A stretch of DNA of 64,000 bases, taken from contig NC_079136.1 in NCBI RefSeq assembly GCF_945859705.1, forward strand, positions 53,396,094-53,460,093, read 5' to 3'. This document shows positions 48,488 to 61,464 of the stretch, piece after piece. Under the pieces are notes generated by a model that was not told the origin of the DNA, searched no databases, and saw nothing but the letters and a program-made list of their open reading frames with translations. The position numbers and the translations under genes were made by a program. Each line of letters opens with the position of its first letter. Positions within the stretch are counted from its first letter, which is position 1. This stretch comes from Episyrphus balteatus. Taxonomy: Eukaryota; Arthropoda; Insecta; Diptera; Syrphidae.

Positions 48488-51293
48488 CCACAAAACATTA
48501 AACATGACTCTGAGGTGATATCAAGAAAAAGGAACAGAAATAATGAAGCAATAGCAAAAACTGATGTGTATAATATAATTGATTTTCATTTATCCAAAAA
48601 TATTCTTAAGAAAAAACTGTTATCTCATTAATTATTATTTTTTTCTTTTTTTTTTCTACTTTTACCTTTTGAACATTGTTTTTTTTTTTTGTATATTATT
48701 TTTTAATTTCATGTTATTATAAAATATTTTTAAAATTATTGTTAACATACATATATATTTTTAAAACAACTTAGACAATAGTCTGCAGTTGAGAAATAAA
48801 TAAATAAATAAATAAATAATATTGGATTATAACCACACCAAGAAATAGACATATCGGACCATATGGCTTGCTATGGCTCTCAGTTGAGGAAAATAATAAG
48901 GAGATACCTTAAAAGGGCATTCGAATATTTGTTGTGAGCGTCTTAAGTCAAAGAACTTCAGTTATTTATGAATAAAAGTGCCAATAAAATTGAAAGTTTT
49001 TGAACCACCGACCGCAACGGTGGCGGTGGGTCATGGCATTCAACGTGTTAAATTGACAGTGTGACACGATTTTTACAGTGCCGGAAAAAATTGCATTTAA
49101 AGTCAACGGGATATTAGCATATCCCTTAAAGAAATACCAAAGCAAAAGCTATGTCACTCTTTTAGAAAAAGAAATGTCTTCATATTGTATACAAATTTTC
49201 GGCAGTAATTTTGTATAAATGAAAAGTATTTTTTTCAATGAACTGGTTCATTATTTTCAATGTGCTTTTCAGAGAAAAATGCTGATTTTTTTACATTCTT
49301 AATAAAATCAATGAGTTAAGCTACAATTAGAAAGTAATGTCAAAATGTGTTGACAAAATTTAACTGAAATTTAGTATTTTATTCCGCAATTACATATTCT
49401 TATAATTTCATTGTCAATTCTGATAGTCTTTAAATAATAATACCATAGTCATAAAACAAAATTAATTCTTTTTCCTATAGGTACATATTCCGATGGGAAA
49501 ATAAACAAATTCACACGAAGTTCTTCGTGTCAACCAAATAACCCACCTCCATACAGTAAGTTGTTGTCTCTGCAATTCTAATCCTAATCGCTGCAGGGCA
49601 ATTACTGACAAACAATAGCACCGGTAAAGGATACGTGTAATTGCGATCTATTTCAAGGGGATATAACAAATAGAATGCATCCTCTTTCGCTTAGCCCACA
49701 CACCACTATATCTATCAGGTTCGCCGAAGGATAATGCTAACATATTTCTTTTCACAAAAGAACTCAGTTTACCACGAAAAAAGGAAACAAAAAAAAATAA
49801 AAATTGAATACCCACCGAAGAACAGGCAGTTTATTAACAAGAGCAATTGCATTCATAGTCCTTTGGATGATCCTTCGGATACGCGTAGGTGAGTGAGAGA
49901 GAGTTCGACCTTGGGTGTCAGCGGCTATATCCAATACCCATACATATCCCATACTTTTAATCCTGTTCAATCCTATTGTTTCTCTAAATGTTTTCCTTTC
50001 GTTCCTATTCATTATCCTTTTTTTTCAATTTTTAGCCATCAGCGCGGGCAATCTGCAGTGATCAATCCTAAGTACGGATTACAATTCCATGTCAGGACCT
50101 GTGCAGCCTGCAGGGATGCGACTGAAAAGCGCGCATTTTCTGAATGCATCCCGCTATTTTGTTCACCTTTTTTTTTCTCCATTTTGCTTGCCTGTCAATA
50201 GCATCCTGATTCCTAGGTCGTGTTGCTTTCTAGCTGGCGATATTGATGGATGTCGTGTTTTGTAAGGACACAACCGCCGCGCTATATTGCATTGCTGCCG
50301 CAACGGCAGCAATTTGTACAGTGCATGATTTTGCACTTTCTCTCTATGCAGAATGGGGATATGTGTGTTTTTTCAACTTTCAATACAATTTTTTCTGTTT
50401 TGTGTAATCCTTCGGTTTGGTGGTAGGAGTCGTATATTGAAATCTTTACTAGGAACACAACACGGTGGAAGTGCAACAATAGGCAGAGGACATGAAATCG
50501 TGTTGCAACGTTTTTTTGTTGAAGTTAAAACCGGAATGCGTTGCCTATATTTTGTGTTTGCGTGTGTTTTTTTGTTGTCATTTCAACAAGGACATTTTTA
50601 AACACTCTCTTACCGAATTGAGTTGCAACAACAAAAATTATGCAGGCAGATGGCTAGCAGATTAGTGGCAAATAGTATTTTGAAAGGGATTTCTAGGAGC
50701 ATGCTGCGACCTTGTTTAACGGCCCATTTGACGAAGGATATTGATGTTTTTTTGGTCCTTTTTTTGTTGGTTTTACTGCGATTTTCTTTTTCTTTTTCGT
50801 TTTTGTGGAAATTGATTGAAAAGATTGCCACACACAACAGGAATCATATCGGCAAGAATCGTGTAATAAATTGAAAGATAAATGAATGGACAAGGACAAT
50901 TTTTTTGTTCATTGTGTTGCACACATATATTGAATTTTGTGGTTGGTGTAGGTTGTTTTTTTTGTAGGCATTGTTAACAGTGATATTGTGTAGGTGTGAT
51001 ATGTTTGTCAAAAAAGAAAAAGGAAATTAACTATGGACTGTAAAAAAGAAATCAGTTTGATGACAATAAATTATAAATTTTACACTGGGTCAAAGGACCA
51101 ATAAAGTTAAATAATTTAATGGTACCTATATGTAGGTATTTAAATTTTCAGCTAAATAATAATATAATTGTGTTTAAAATTATTTATTTATGGAGTAATC
51201 CTGTTCAGGGAATAATGTTTACTTTGGTGCTATCTTGTTATAAAAAAGGACTTATGGTATAAAGCCGCTACAATGAATGATTTGAACTATCGA
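48488..51293. other. No gene supported
   Basis: An AAAT microsatellite lies at 48796-48819. 49500-50950 is higher-complexity DNA with scattered AGGAC words. Overlapping ORFs of 60-100 codons on both strands have no recognisable domain. Confidence 0.5.
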
Positions 51294-51740
51294 ATAGTTC
51301 CTTCGTTCATTCATTCATTCATTCACTTGAATAAGCACTATCGAATAAATGTATCGAATGAAAACTATCGAATAAACTATGGAATAAAAAAAAACTATTC
51401 GAGTGAAAAAAAAACTATGGAATAAAAAAAAACTATTCGAATGAAAAAACTATCGAATAAAAAAAATATTCGACTGAAAAAACTATCGAATAAAAAAACT
51501 ATTCGAATGAAAAAACTATCGAATAAAAAAAATATTCGAATGAAAAAACTATCGAATAAAAAAAACTATTCGAATGAAAAAACTATCGAATAAAAAAAAT
51601 ATTCGAATGAAAAAACTATCGAATAAAAAAAACTATTCGAATGAAAAAACTATTTGAATGAATAAAAACTATCGTATCAAAGAAAAAAAAAATAAATGAA
51701 AAACTATCGAATGAAAATAGTAACTAAATGAATGAATGAA
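51294..51740 (+). repeat. Minisatellite of alternating ACTATCGAATAA and ACTATTCGAATG units
   Basis: About a dozen units of roughly 32-34 bp, each with ACTATCGAATAAAAAAA followed by ACTATTCGAATGAAAAA. The array starts and ends in irregular ATTCATTC / GAATGAAT runs. No ORF. Confidence 0.85.
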
Positions 51741-51949
51741 TATTTTTTAACTATCGATATATTATTCGTAGCTCTAGGTAGCAATTATGGTAGGATGTAG
51801 TTATCTAACGAAGACCCCGGATACTGAGTTTTAACTAACCCTGCAATCGAACATCGAACACTCCAACGGAATGTTCTGAATTTTTATTACATCAACGAGC
51901 CTTGAAAAACGAACAAGGAAACATCGTAAAAAGTCGCAAGCAATGTTGA

Positions 51950-52330
51950 TGTTATGCGACTTCTTGAAGGAATAAGACAGCACTCTTACGTCAATCCATC
52001 TTTCAAAAGTCTGCCGAGCTGCTTGCGAATGCCAACGAAGGCATGGACTTTGACAACGGCGGCGCGGATGAAAACTCTTTGGATTGTAAAAATTCCTTGG
52101 TTGATTTTCAGCCCCATCTGCATTGAGAAGATAAGATACAATAGCGAACTGTACGGATTGTACAAAGACACTTACCTAGCCAAGACATTAAAGATGCAGA
52201 CCTCGATCCTCGATCAATTCTGGAGTGCAAAACTGGAAGCAGCTAGTTAATGATAGGGCTCGAGAAGTTAGTTAGTTGAGGCGCGAACCCTCAATTGATT
52301 GTAGCGCCACCTTAAGGTGCTGGTCACCAT
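51950..52330 (+). pseudogene. Decayed fragment of a LINE reverse-transcriptase C-terminus
   Basis: The frame at 51954-52250 reads KAWTLTTAARMKTLW, then PICIEKIRYNSELYGLYKDT. This resembles the WTLT...FERKILR...IRYN-ELY-LY segment found just after the RT domain in many insect LINEs, before the usual RLRWLGH stretch. A frameshift near 52235 is needed to read WKQLVNDRARE in the next frame, as expected for the C-terminal tail. Several residues and the GH motif are missing, so it is a remnant. It is unlike the LINE at 15146-17401, which lacks this tail. Confidence 0.6.
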
Positions 52331-55300
52331 AATTAAGTAACTATGTGGTGATTCTTTAAACCGTTGGGAGTTCCAAAAAATATGTTTATGGTTAATAGTA
52401 GCAACAACTTTTCCCTAAATTCCTGATACAAAATTTTTAGATTATTCAAAAGTATTGGGCTCGTACCCGTACGTAAATGCGGCTTTTCCATCGTTTTTGA
52501 CAAGTTCTGACGAAGACTGCAATGGAGATCGACTGCGATGCAAACAAACATTCTTTTGGAAAAAGACAACGAGAATCCCAATTCGAGCAAGTGTAAAGGT
52601 TATTTTAAAAGGACTCTTAAACAAAACATATTAATTTAACAATAGTTTTCTCATTCGAACGAATGCCTTAACCTCGTAATGTAGGTATGTTTAAGAATTC
52701 TATAACTCTAATTCACCTTTGCCTTAAACTTGCCCTCATATCAGCACCTTTGACCCCTTTATAAGCTGCCAAAGTTTATTTGGTTTAGGAATAATGACAA
52801 ATCAGTAAATTTCTATGCAAACTTTGCCCTGATATTTTGACGGCCACAAATACCACATACAAATATCGCTATACACCCAGGCCTTATAATTAAGAGTACG
52901 TTGGTCCCCCTATAAACACCCACTCTCGATGATTCACAAAGAAATTGATTTCGCAATCGATGGTTGTCAATGGAGAAGAATCAGAATCATTTGCTGCAGG
53001 ATAATATATATGAAAACAACAACAAGAACAGAAAAGAAGATAAGAATGTTCTGTGTTGTTCAGAGAAGGGCGACATGAAGATAGCGGTTGCTTAGTTTCG
53101 ACGATACACACCAAAAACTCGCTCTTCAATTATTATTATAGCGCTGAACTTTGTCGGGTTTCATCATCAAACGTCCGCGTCACACTCACACTCCTCCAAA
53201 TACTTCAACAACTCACATATATTTATGTATGTACTCTCACCGAAAAACCGAAAAGGAAGAGTGAGGGCGAATGATATGATGATAGCGATGGGTTAGCGGA
53301 AGATCCCCATAGAACATCCGACCCCATTCCATATATCCATTATAATGTACGGGCTACAACCATCCATCGATGGATGAATAGATAGACTTTAGCCTCTTCA
53401 CATCACAAAAGTCATTCGCATCACTGCGGATAAAATTCAACGACCACCGCGCGCCACAATGAATAACCCTTGCGGGTATAATGGACCAAGTCCTAGCTGG
53501 CGATGCTGTCAAACCCATCTCGCGTTTGTGTCCTTGTCGTTGTCGTAGCCTTAGATATAGCCGGAGATGGAGCGAAGCAGCCGTAGCCGTGGTTGTCCTT
53601 TCGTATACTTTTCGCTTCTCTAAATCACCCGCCGCCCGTCCGCCGCGCTGTGCTTCGTCGCGCTCTTTGCCGCGCCACCGTTCCATATCATCATGCCAGC
53701 CGCCTTTTGCTCGTACTTTTCTTCTGCCTCCTGGAAATGTCCTTCGCTTTTCTTCTTTGACTTTCATATAAGTCTATATGTATGCTGTGTGAGTGTATGC
53801 TTAGCTGTTTTTGCTGGCTACCGCCGACGACGACGACGACGACGATGCTGATGCCGATGGCCTGCCAGGATATGAACCCCCCTCCCCAATGTCCTTTTCG
53901 CCCACCCATAACTGTCCTTTCTAACATTCTCGTATGTCCTATGTGTACATATTCAGCCTCTCTGTTGTCCTCAAAACGTCGTCGTCGTCGGTCGGTCGTC
54001 TCCATTTCATTCCGTGGGGGGAGATGGTCTGTCAATTTTCGCGAAATATAAACGTGGTAAGGGAGGGGGGGGAATTCTTCTATTATACATACTCATACGT
54101 TCCCCCCCCCCCCCCCCCCCTCTACCTACCCACAAACCAAAAGCCTCCCGTTTGGATTTTCATCTTGCTCAAAAACTTCCACCTGACCCATCGAGCAAGC
54201 ACTAAAGTGCAAACTTCAGAGAACCATTCGGCCATCGTCCTTGTCGCTGTCGTCATCGTCGTCGTTGGTTGTCCTTATACGTGGACTTGGTGGTGGTATC
54301 CCTTAGCGGGGAGGACGTGATACGTGAATAAGATGAAAGTGGATATTTCGCCGTGGGTTTGCTCGCTGCTGCCGCCTTCACTCAAACACACACACACACA
54401 CACATACATAAACACACACACATGACCAAGCAAATATTGATGTGTATTTGTGCAGAAATAGGTTTTGTGTCCTGTCCGACCATCTCATGTGTGTGCATAC
54501 ATCACCGGGAGGGAAAACTTGGGCAGTTTTCATCTGAACGGTCGGTCGGTTTGCTAGAATTGGAATAGAGTTAGTGGTGGGGGAAGGTTTGAGAGTGGAT
54601 CTCCCTTACTTTTTTCGGGTGCAAATTCCCGTTTTCTCAACATTGGACAGTTGATGTCGGCTGGCAGGTGGATGGGGGGTGTAAGGGTCTTCCACTTTAG
54701 ATTAGAATGCTTGTGTGCCATGTCAATCTGCGCCGCACATATAGATAGACTACAACAGGCAGGCGAGTTGCAGGGGTGAGGGTAGAGTAGTTGATTTCTG
54801 TGCGCTGCTGCTTCATATGTGTGGCGGAAGGGGGAGGGGGTTGATGGGTTCAAGATACATTAGAGTCGGGATGATCCCACATCAGCCAGCTTGGGGTGTG
54901 TATACCAAATATACCAAAGTCTTTTGTTGCTGACTATTCGGAGATGACGGTGGTGGCGGGCATGTAGTTGGAGGGGTAAGAGTTGATGTGTTATTTTTTT
55001 TTTGTGTTTTATTTTTTTTTTTCCTTCAAAAAAACCGTCCTCGTCAACTGTCGCTTGGGTTGGTTGTTTTTTTTGTTTTCCTGTGTTTCGCGCATATATC
55101 GAAGATTATCGATTCGATTTTCCAGAACTTGACCATTCGATATACAACAGATGTAGATGTAAAAAGGTATTTCTCTTATTTTCTATTTTTTTTTCTCATC
55201 TCTGAGCTGTTACGATTTTTTTTATTTTTTTGTGTATATGTATGAGTTCGGCGCTAGAAAGAATCGCTATCGCCGTCATACGTCGTCCATGTTGGTTGGT

Positions 55301-56344
55301 GTCCTGGTATATTCCATTCCGCTGATATATCGAAGAGAAGAAATTCGATGGCATCTACTCTACTTCGCTTCACTTGAATTCGAATAGAGCTGGGGTATAG
55401 TTAAGGAAAGTTGCTGGAGTGGAATATTTATGGACATTGGATGGTCGTGGTCGCGGAGATGTGTATTTGTCTTCTTTTGCTCATGAAGTTGACATTTTCA
55501 ATTTGAATGCGCTTGAAAAGAAAAAAGATATATGCATTCATTCGTTTCGACATTTCGAACAAAAGCGTCTTCTTCGCATTCAAGTTTTCTATTCTTTTTT
55601 TTTTTTTCGAAACTTGAGTTTTTGATGTAATCTTGCATTTTTGTTTTCAAGATTAGAGTTGGAAAATAAAATGAGAATTCGAAAATGAGTTCTTATGCAT
55701 TTATCTACATATTAAATGGAGGAATGGTTTAACTAAGGATCGGGGAACTAAGGAACATATTTGTACCTTTAGTTATCTTAAGAATGATTGAATCAATTTA
55801 AAAATAATTGAAACATTTCACTTCGCATAAAAACGGTTCATAACCATGAATAACAATTTTTTGTTTAGACAAGCTGGACATAGGTACAATTAGTTTGTGA
55901 TATTTTTTTTAAAACCCTTTCGAACCCAATCTATATGAAAATCTTTATTAAAAAATGTTTTTTTTTTCAGTATTATCGTATCAAAAACATCACAACTAAG
56001 AAATATGAATAGCAAAAAGTTATTTTCCAAAATAATAAATAGCAAAAATAATGTGTTACTCTCATGTTACATGTAATTAAAATACACTGCCTATGACCAC
56101 CAACAAAAGTCGGACAACTGAGAAAATAACTTTTTATAGAACAATAATATATGCTACTTCTTCTAAGCCAAAAAGCAAAACACTTTCTGGATTAACTTTT
56201 TTTACATCTTTTTTTTTTTTTAAATTATGACCATAAGTTCCTTTTTTGATAAAAAAAAAATTAAAGGTATGATATTTGACTAAATTTTTGTAATAATCCA
56301 GTAACTAGGCATCATTATCTTTCAATTGAGCCATCGAAACCTAA
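52331..56344. other. No gene supported; complex DNA with simple repeats
   Basis: Includes GAC/GTC triplets (53821-53845), a G8 run (54065-54072) and a C19 run (54102-54120), and a CA run (54388-54404). At least nine GTCCT words lie between 53527 and 54270. ORFs such as 53354-53767 (minus) are Arg/Lys/Gly-biased, overlap other frames and have no domain. 55700-56340 is AT-rich. Confidence 0.5.
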
Positions 56345-56810
56345 AAAATAAAATGCACGACTGGGTCGCACGTACTTGCTCTTGTAGTTCACAGTATCTT
56401 TATCTTAAATATCTATTGGAAATTTAAAATTTTGTTTAGTGTCGAGAAAAAAAAAAATCAAAAAAAAAAAAATCGAAAGTTTAAAAATTAAATTCAAATT
56501 TTTTTTTTTCAAAAATGTTTTTTTTAATATTTTATACTTCAATATGATGTCTGTAAATTTTTAATAAAATTGACTTATGCTTTGATGAAATAGGTATATG
56601 AACTTAAAAAATATGTCAATTTTTGAAAAACGGCAACGCCATATTTCCGTTTTCCGCATTTTTTGAGAAAAACTAAAAACGCAGTTTTGTTAGAATCAAT
56701 AAGAGTATTGCGCACACCAAATTTAATCGAAATCGTTAAAGCCGTTTTCGAGAAATTTGCTATACCTCGAAAACGTTATATGGGAGATATGCGTTAAAGT
56801 GAAGATATTA
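56345..56810 (+). repeat. DINE-1-like unit 1 of a tandem trio (short)
   Basis: Starts with the family head ATGCACGACTGGGTCGCACG (56353). It has the TCGTTAAAGCCGTTTTCGAG and TTATATGGGAGATATGCGTTA equivalents of the middle blocks, then ends abruptly where the next head begins. The microsatellite tail is lacking. Confidence 0.65.
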
Positions 56811-57787
56811 AAAATAAAATGCACGACTGGGTCGCACGAACTTGCTCTTAGAGTTAAAATTGCTTAAATTTTTAAGACATTTTATATAGAAATTTGGAAA
56901 AAAAAAAAATTAAATTCGTTTAAAAAAAAAAATTAAATATAATCTGAAATTAAGTTGCCCTCCAAAACAAGTATGCAGTTTTGATTGATATATTAAGATG
57001 CATTTTTAGAAAAAAAATTTTAAAAATCGTTAGAGCCGTTTTTTAAAAAACTAATTTTTTATAAATAATTTTTTGGAAAAAAAGTTTTAAAATAAAATTG
57101 GTATGCCATTCTTTAGAAATCACTAATCAACATCTAAAAACAAAATTTCAAAAAAATTCAATGTCCCGTTTTCGAAAATTTAATTTTTCAAAAAAAAATT
57201 TTCAAATTTTTTTTAAAAATCCAAAAATTATTTTTTTCAAAATCTTATTTTTGGCTTATATTTAAATTATATAAATGCTTCTTCAAAAAAAGTTTGGTTG
57301 AAATCGAATAAGCAGTTTCGGAGATAATCGGATTTGAAAAAAAAAAACGGTTCTATGGCAGGTACCGTTAATAATGATTTTCAAAAAAAAATTTTTTCAT
57401 TGAAAGATAGACCTTAGCTCAAAACTAACATTTGAATTTTTTAAACAAAATCGTTAGAGCCGTTTTTGAGATATTTCAATTTTACTTAAATCGGTATATG
57501 ACAAGTACCGTTATTTTTGGTCCAAAAAAATTAATTCCAAAAACCCCTCTGGAGAGTCGCCAAATAACGCTACATACCAAGTTTGGCATTAATCGGTCCA
57601 TCCGTTTAGGCTGTAGCTCCTTATACAGACAGACAGACAGACAGACTGACAGACAGACAGACTTCCGGGACCCACTTTTTTGGCATTGTCTACCATCGTA
57701 ATGTCATGGAAAAATGTTATCTCAACTTTTTTTTTTTTTACGAATGCATAACTTGATATAAGTACCTACATATATCGCAAGTAAAAA
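56811..57787 (+). mobile_element. DINE-1-like unit 2 of a tandem trio (full length)
   Basis: Head ATGCACGACTGGGTCGCACG (56819), middle blocks TCGTTAGAGCCGTTTTT and CAGGTACCGTTA, tail with a CAGA/CTGA microsatellite (57626-57661), GACCCACTTTTTTGGCATTG, CATCGTAATGTCATGG and ATATCGCAAGT at the end. Very similar to unit 3, so the duplication is recent. Confidence 0.75.
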
Positions 57788-58950
57788 AAAAATAAAATGC
57801 ACGACTGGGTCGCACGAACTTGCTCTTAGAGTTAAAGTTGCTTAAATTTTTAAGACTTTTTATATAGAAATTTGGAAAAAAAAAACAAAATTCGTTTTTT
57901 TTTTTAAATAAAATAAAATCTGAAATTGAATTGCCCTCCAAAACAAGTATGCAGTTTTGATTGATGTATTAACATGCATTTTTAGAAAAAAAAATTTCAA
58001 AATCGTTAGAGCCGTTTTTTAAAAAACTAATTTTTTATAAATATTTTTTTGGAAAAAAAGTTTTAAAATAAAATTAGTATGCCATTTGGTAGAAATCACT
58101 AATCAACATCTAAAAATAAAATTTCAAAAAAGTTCAATGTCAGGTTTTCGAAAATTTGATTTTTCAAAAAAAAATTTTCAAAATTTTTTTAAAAATCCAA
58201 AAATTATTTTTTTCAAAATTTTATTTTTGGCTTATATTTAAATTATATAAATGCTTCTCCACAAAAAGTTTCGTTGAAATCGAATAAGCTGTTTCGGAGA
58301 TAATCGGATTTGAAAAAAACGGTTCTATGGCAGGTACCATTAATAATGATTTTCAAAAAAAATTTTTTCATTGAAAGATAGACCTTAGCTTAAAACTAAC
58401 ATTTGAATTTTTTAAATAAAATCGTTAGAGCCGTTTTTGAGATATTTCAATTTTACTAAAATCGGTATATGACAAGTACCGTTATTTTTGGTCCAAAAAA
58501 ATTAATTCCAAAAACCCCTCTGGAGAGTCGCAGAATAACGCTACATACCAAGTTTGACATTAATCGGTCCATCCGTTTAGGCTGTAGCTCCTTATACAGA
58601 CAGACAGACAGACTGACAGACTGACAGACTGACAGACTGACAGACTGACAGACTGACAGACTGACAGACTGACAGACTGACAGACTGACAGACTGACAGA
58701 CTGACAGACTGACAGACTGACAGACTGACAGACTGACAGACTGACAGACTGACAGACTGACAGACTGACAGACTGACAGACTGACAGACTGACAGACTGA
58801 CAGACTGACAGACAGACAGACAGACAGACGGACTTCCGGGACCCACTTTTTTGGCATTGTCTACCATCGTAATGTCATGGAAAAATGTTATCTCAACTTT
58901 TTTTTTTGTACGAATGCATAACTTGATATATAGTACCTATATCGCAAGTC
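57788..58950 (+). mobile_element. DINE-1-like unit 3 of a tandem trio (expanded microsatellite)
   Basis: The same order of blocks as unit 2, ending TACCTATATCGCAAGT. Nearly all the length difference is the microsatellite at 58597-58829. Long ORFs on the minus strand here are translations of that microsatellite and not genes. Confidence 0.75.
58597..58829 (+). repeat. Microsatellite: 25 copies of the 8-mer CAGACTGA within CAGA repeats
   Basis: 58609-58808 is a regular 8-bp repeat flanked by CAGA tetramers. On the reverse strand this is GTCT/GTCA, the GTCY type known from mini-me elements. Confidence 0.95.
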
Positions 58951-59954
58951 AAAATTTAATGGAATATTTTTTACGAATTTTAAAAAATATGTTACATGAG
59001 AGTAACGCTGGGTCCGAAAGGGTTAAAGATATTGTAAATTGCAATACCTATAAAGTCCCATATAATTTCCTGAATAAAAATAAATTTTAATACAAAAAAA
59101 AATTGAAACTGTTTTTTAAAATAATATTCTTTTAAATACATTATGTATGTATTTAAAAAAAATTACTTAAATTTCCTTCTAACTTGAACCAATTTTCATT
59201 TCCAGTGAAAATTGGACGTAGATGGAGTGATAGCATACTTTGTTTTGTGATGGTCAAAACCATTTTAAACGTAACGTTTTAAACAATATTTTAATATTTT
59301 GTATACCTACATTTTTCGATTTTTATCAAATAAGAATAAGCACATAAATCTGAGACAATTGCTACAGAAATAAGCGGGTCATAACTCAAAAAAGTTATCT
59401 TTTTGCATTTGCATGCATTTTTCAAGCTTCAATCTCATTTTTTTTTTTTTGGAAAACTACAATGAACTACATAAAATCTCAAGATGGAAGATATAACAAT
59501 ATCCCTAAGGCCCAATTTGTTCACTCTCCAATAAATAATATAAAGCCGCCATCAAAAATTAAAAATCTGTCAAAACGCGTACCAATTTAAAAATTTCCTA
59601 TTCTAAATGGCGACTATAAATTTAATAAAGAGTGAATAAATTGGACTTTAAAAGTAATTATTTGTGTCTCTGTTTCAATAGGATACAAAAGTTCATAAGC
59701 TAATTTTGACCACGGTTGTTTTTTTTTTTTTTTTGCATGTGTTTCACCTTAAAAAAGTTTTGCATAAAAAAAAAAATGTTTAACCATTTCGACACCGATA
59801 CAGAAATTCGAACGTTTAGTTACCGAACAAAATTGTTAGTTTTGATAACCTCCGCAATTAGATGGATTTTTTTAGATTTCTTTTAGATGTAGGTATATGT
59901 AATGGGTTTCTTTTTTTGTAGTTTCTCGCAAAAAAAATAATGGAATGCCTATAA
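58951..59954. other. No gene seen; AT-rich
   Basis: Short chance ORFs only and no repeat match within the window. Confidence 0.5.
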
Positions 59955-61392
59955 CACGGTGTAACACTCAAAATATACGCGGGCGGAGACCTATCAGGTT
60001 TTGTAGAGCTAGTCGCACTGATTACGAAACGGTATTTGAAAATCCCCTAACACTCCCAAAATCTCTAGTTACGGGCAAAAAACGGTTTTTTGGACCTTCA
60101 CCCATTGAAAAAATTCTAGCTTCGTCAATTTTTTACCCATTTTTAGTTTTTGAAATAATCGATTTCAAAGTTAAAAATAGGAGAAACACAATTTTTAAAA
60201 ACTCATTTTATACTATTTTTGACCAGACTGTGAATTTTAGTAAAAAAAATTACTCACACAGAAAACTGCCTCAATTGATTCCTTATCGAACAGTGAAAAC
60301 TATATGTTTCTATGTCTTCTAGTTTATGAGAAAATTGAAAAATAAAAACAAATAAAAACAAAAAATATTTTGAAAAAAGAAAAATCTGATAAAATAATTT
60401 TTCAATTTTCTTAAAAACTAGAAGACATAGAAACATATAGTTTTCACTGTTTGATAAGGAATCAATTGAGGTAGTTTTCTGGGTTAGTAATTTTTTTTAT
60501 TAAAATTCACAGTCTGGACAAAAAAAAGTATAAAATATTAGTTTTAAAAATTTTTTTTTCGACTTTTTTTAACTTTGAAATCGATTATTTCAAAAACTTT
60601 TGGTTATATTATATTGATTTAAAAATTAGAATCAAATGTACAATTTTGCCTTTCGGAAATGGTATCATTTATTACTGTAAGTGTTGCCGTTGTTTTTTAA
60701 TAATTTTTTTTATTTTGATCATTTTTTTTTAGAAAAATGCCCCTCCCACTTAAACGGGGGGAGATAGACCCCCTTCCCAAAGAAAAAAATGTTTGTATTG
60801 AGCTCCTCTACAAAAACCCGTTATCAAATCCTGGCTCCCAAGTTAACATACTACGTGCCAAAACAACATTTTTGTTCTATAACTAAAATTTCGAATTTCT
60901 GTATCTGGGTTGAAATCGAAAAATTTTTTTTTCTAAGCCAATTTTGAAGTGATTTTCATGAAAAATACCTTGATTGATTGGGAAATAGATATAGTTTTAG
61001 AATATATTTTTTAAATAGCATGTTGTTTTGAAAACATATACTTTAAATTGATGCCGAAGTTGGGCAAATGACAAAAAAAATGGAATTTTTGAACTTTGAC
61101 AGCTTATAAATTCTAAGTGGTTTAACCGAGTTACATGTTTTATACATTGTTGAAAAGGTATATTTATCTTCTATCAGAAACTGTAAAAAATTGAAAATGG
61201 GTAAAAAATTGACGAAGCTAGAATTTTTTCAATGGGTGAAGGTCCAAAAAACCGTTTTTTGCCCGTAACTTAAGATTTTGGGAGTGTTAGGGGATTTTCA
61301 AATACCGTTTCGTAATCAGTGCGACTAGCTCTACAAAACCTGATAGGTCTCCGCCCGCGTATATTTTGAAACCTCATTTTTGTAACACCGTG
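59955..61392. mobile_element. Long-TIR foldback element with unequal arms
   Basis: Outer arms 59955-60135 and 61200-61392 are near-perfect reverse complements starting CACGGTGT, with TAA on both sides (59952-59954 and 61393-61395). Inner arms 60141-60320 and 60405-60600 also pair. The left arm is continuous while the right arm has about 590 bp extra (60600-61195). Because 47670-47760 resembles the right arm across that junction, a deletion in the left arm is the simpler reading. The 125-codon ORF at 59945 is merely the translated arm. No transposase. Confidence 0.8.
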
Positions 61393-61464
61393 TAATTTTT
61401 GAGACTTTTGTTTAAAAAAAAGAAGGTTATAAAAATCAAATTACAAAATAAAATGTAGATACAT

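Noticed and set aside
53354..53767. 137-codon minus-strand frame and its plus-strand partner
   Set aside because: Both strands are open because of GTC/GAC and CGC triplets. Composition is low-complexity and there is no domain.
58456..58867. Minus-strand frames reading LSVCQSVS repeats
   Set aside because: They are direct translations of the CAGACTGA microsatellite and its flanks.
59945..60322. 125-codon frame in the long-TIR element
   Set aside because: It lies in the inverted arm and the sequence is repeated in reverse at the other end; no domain.
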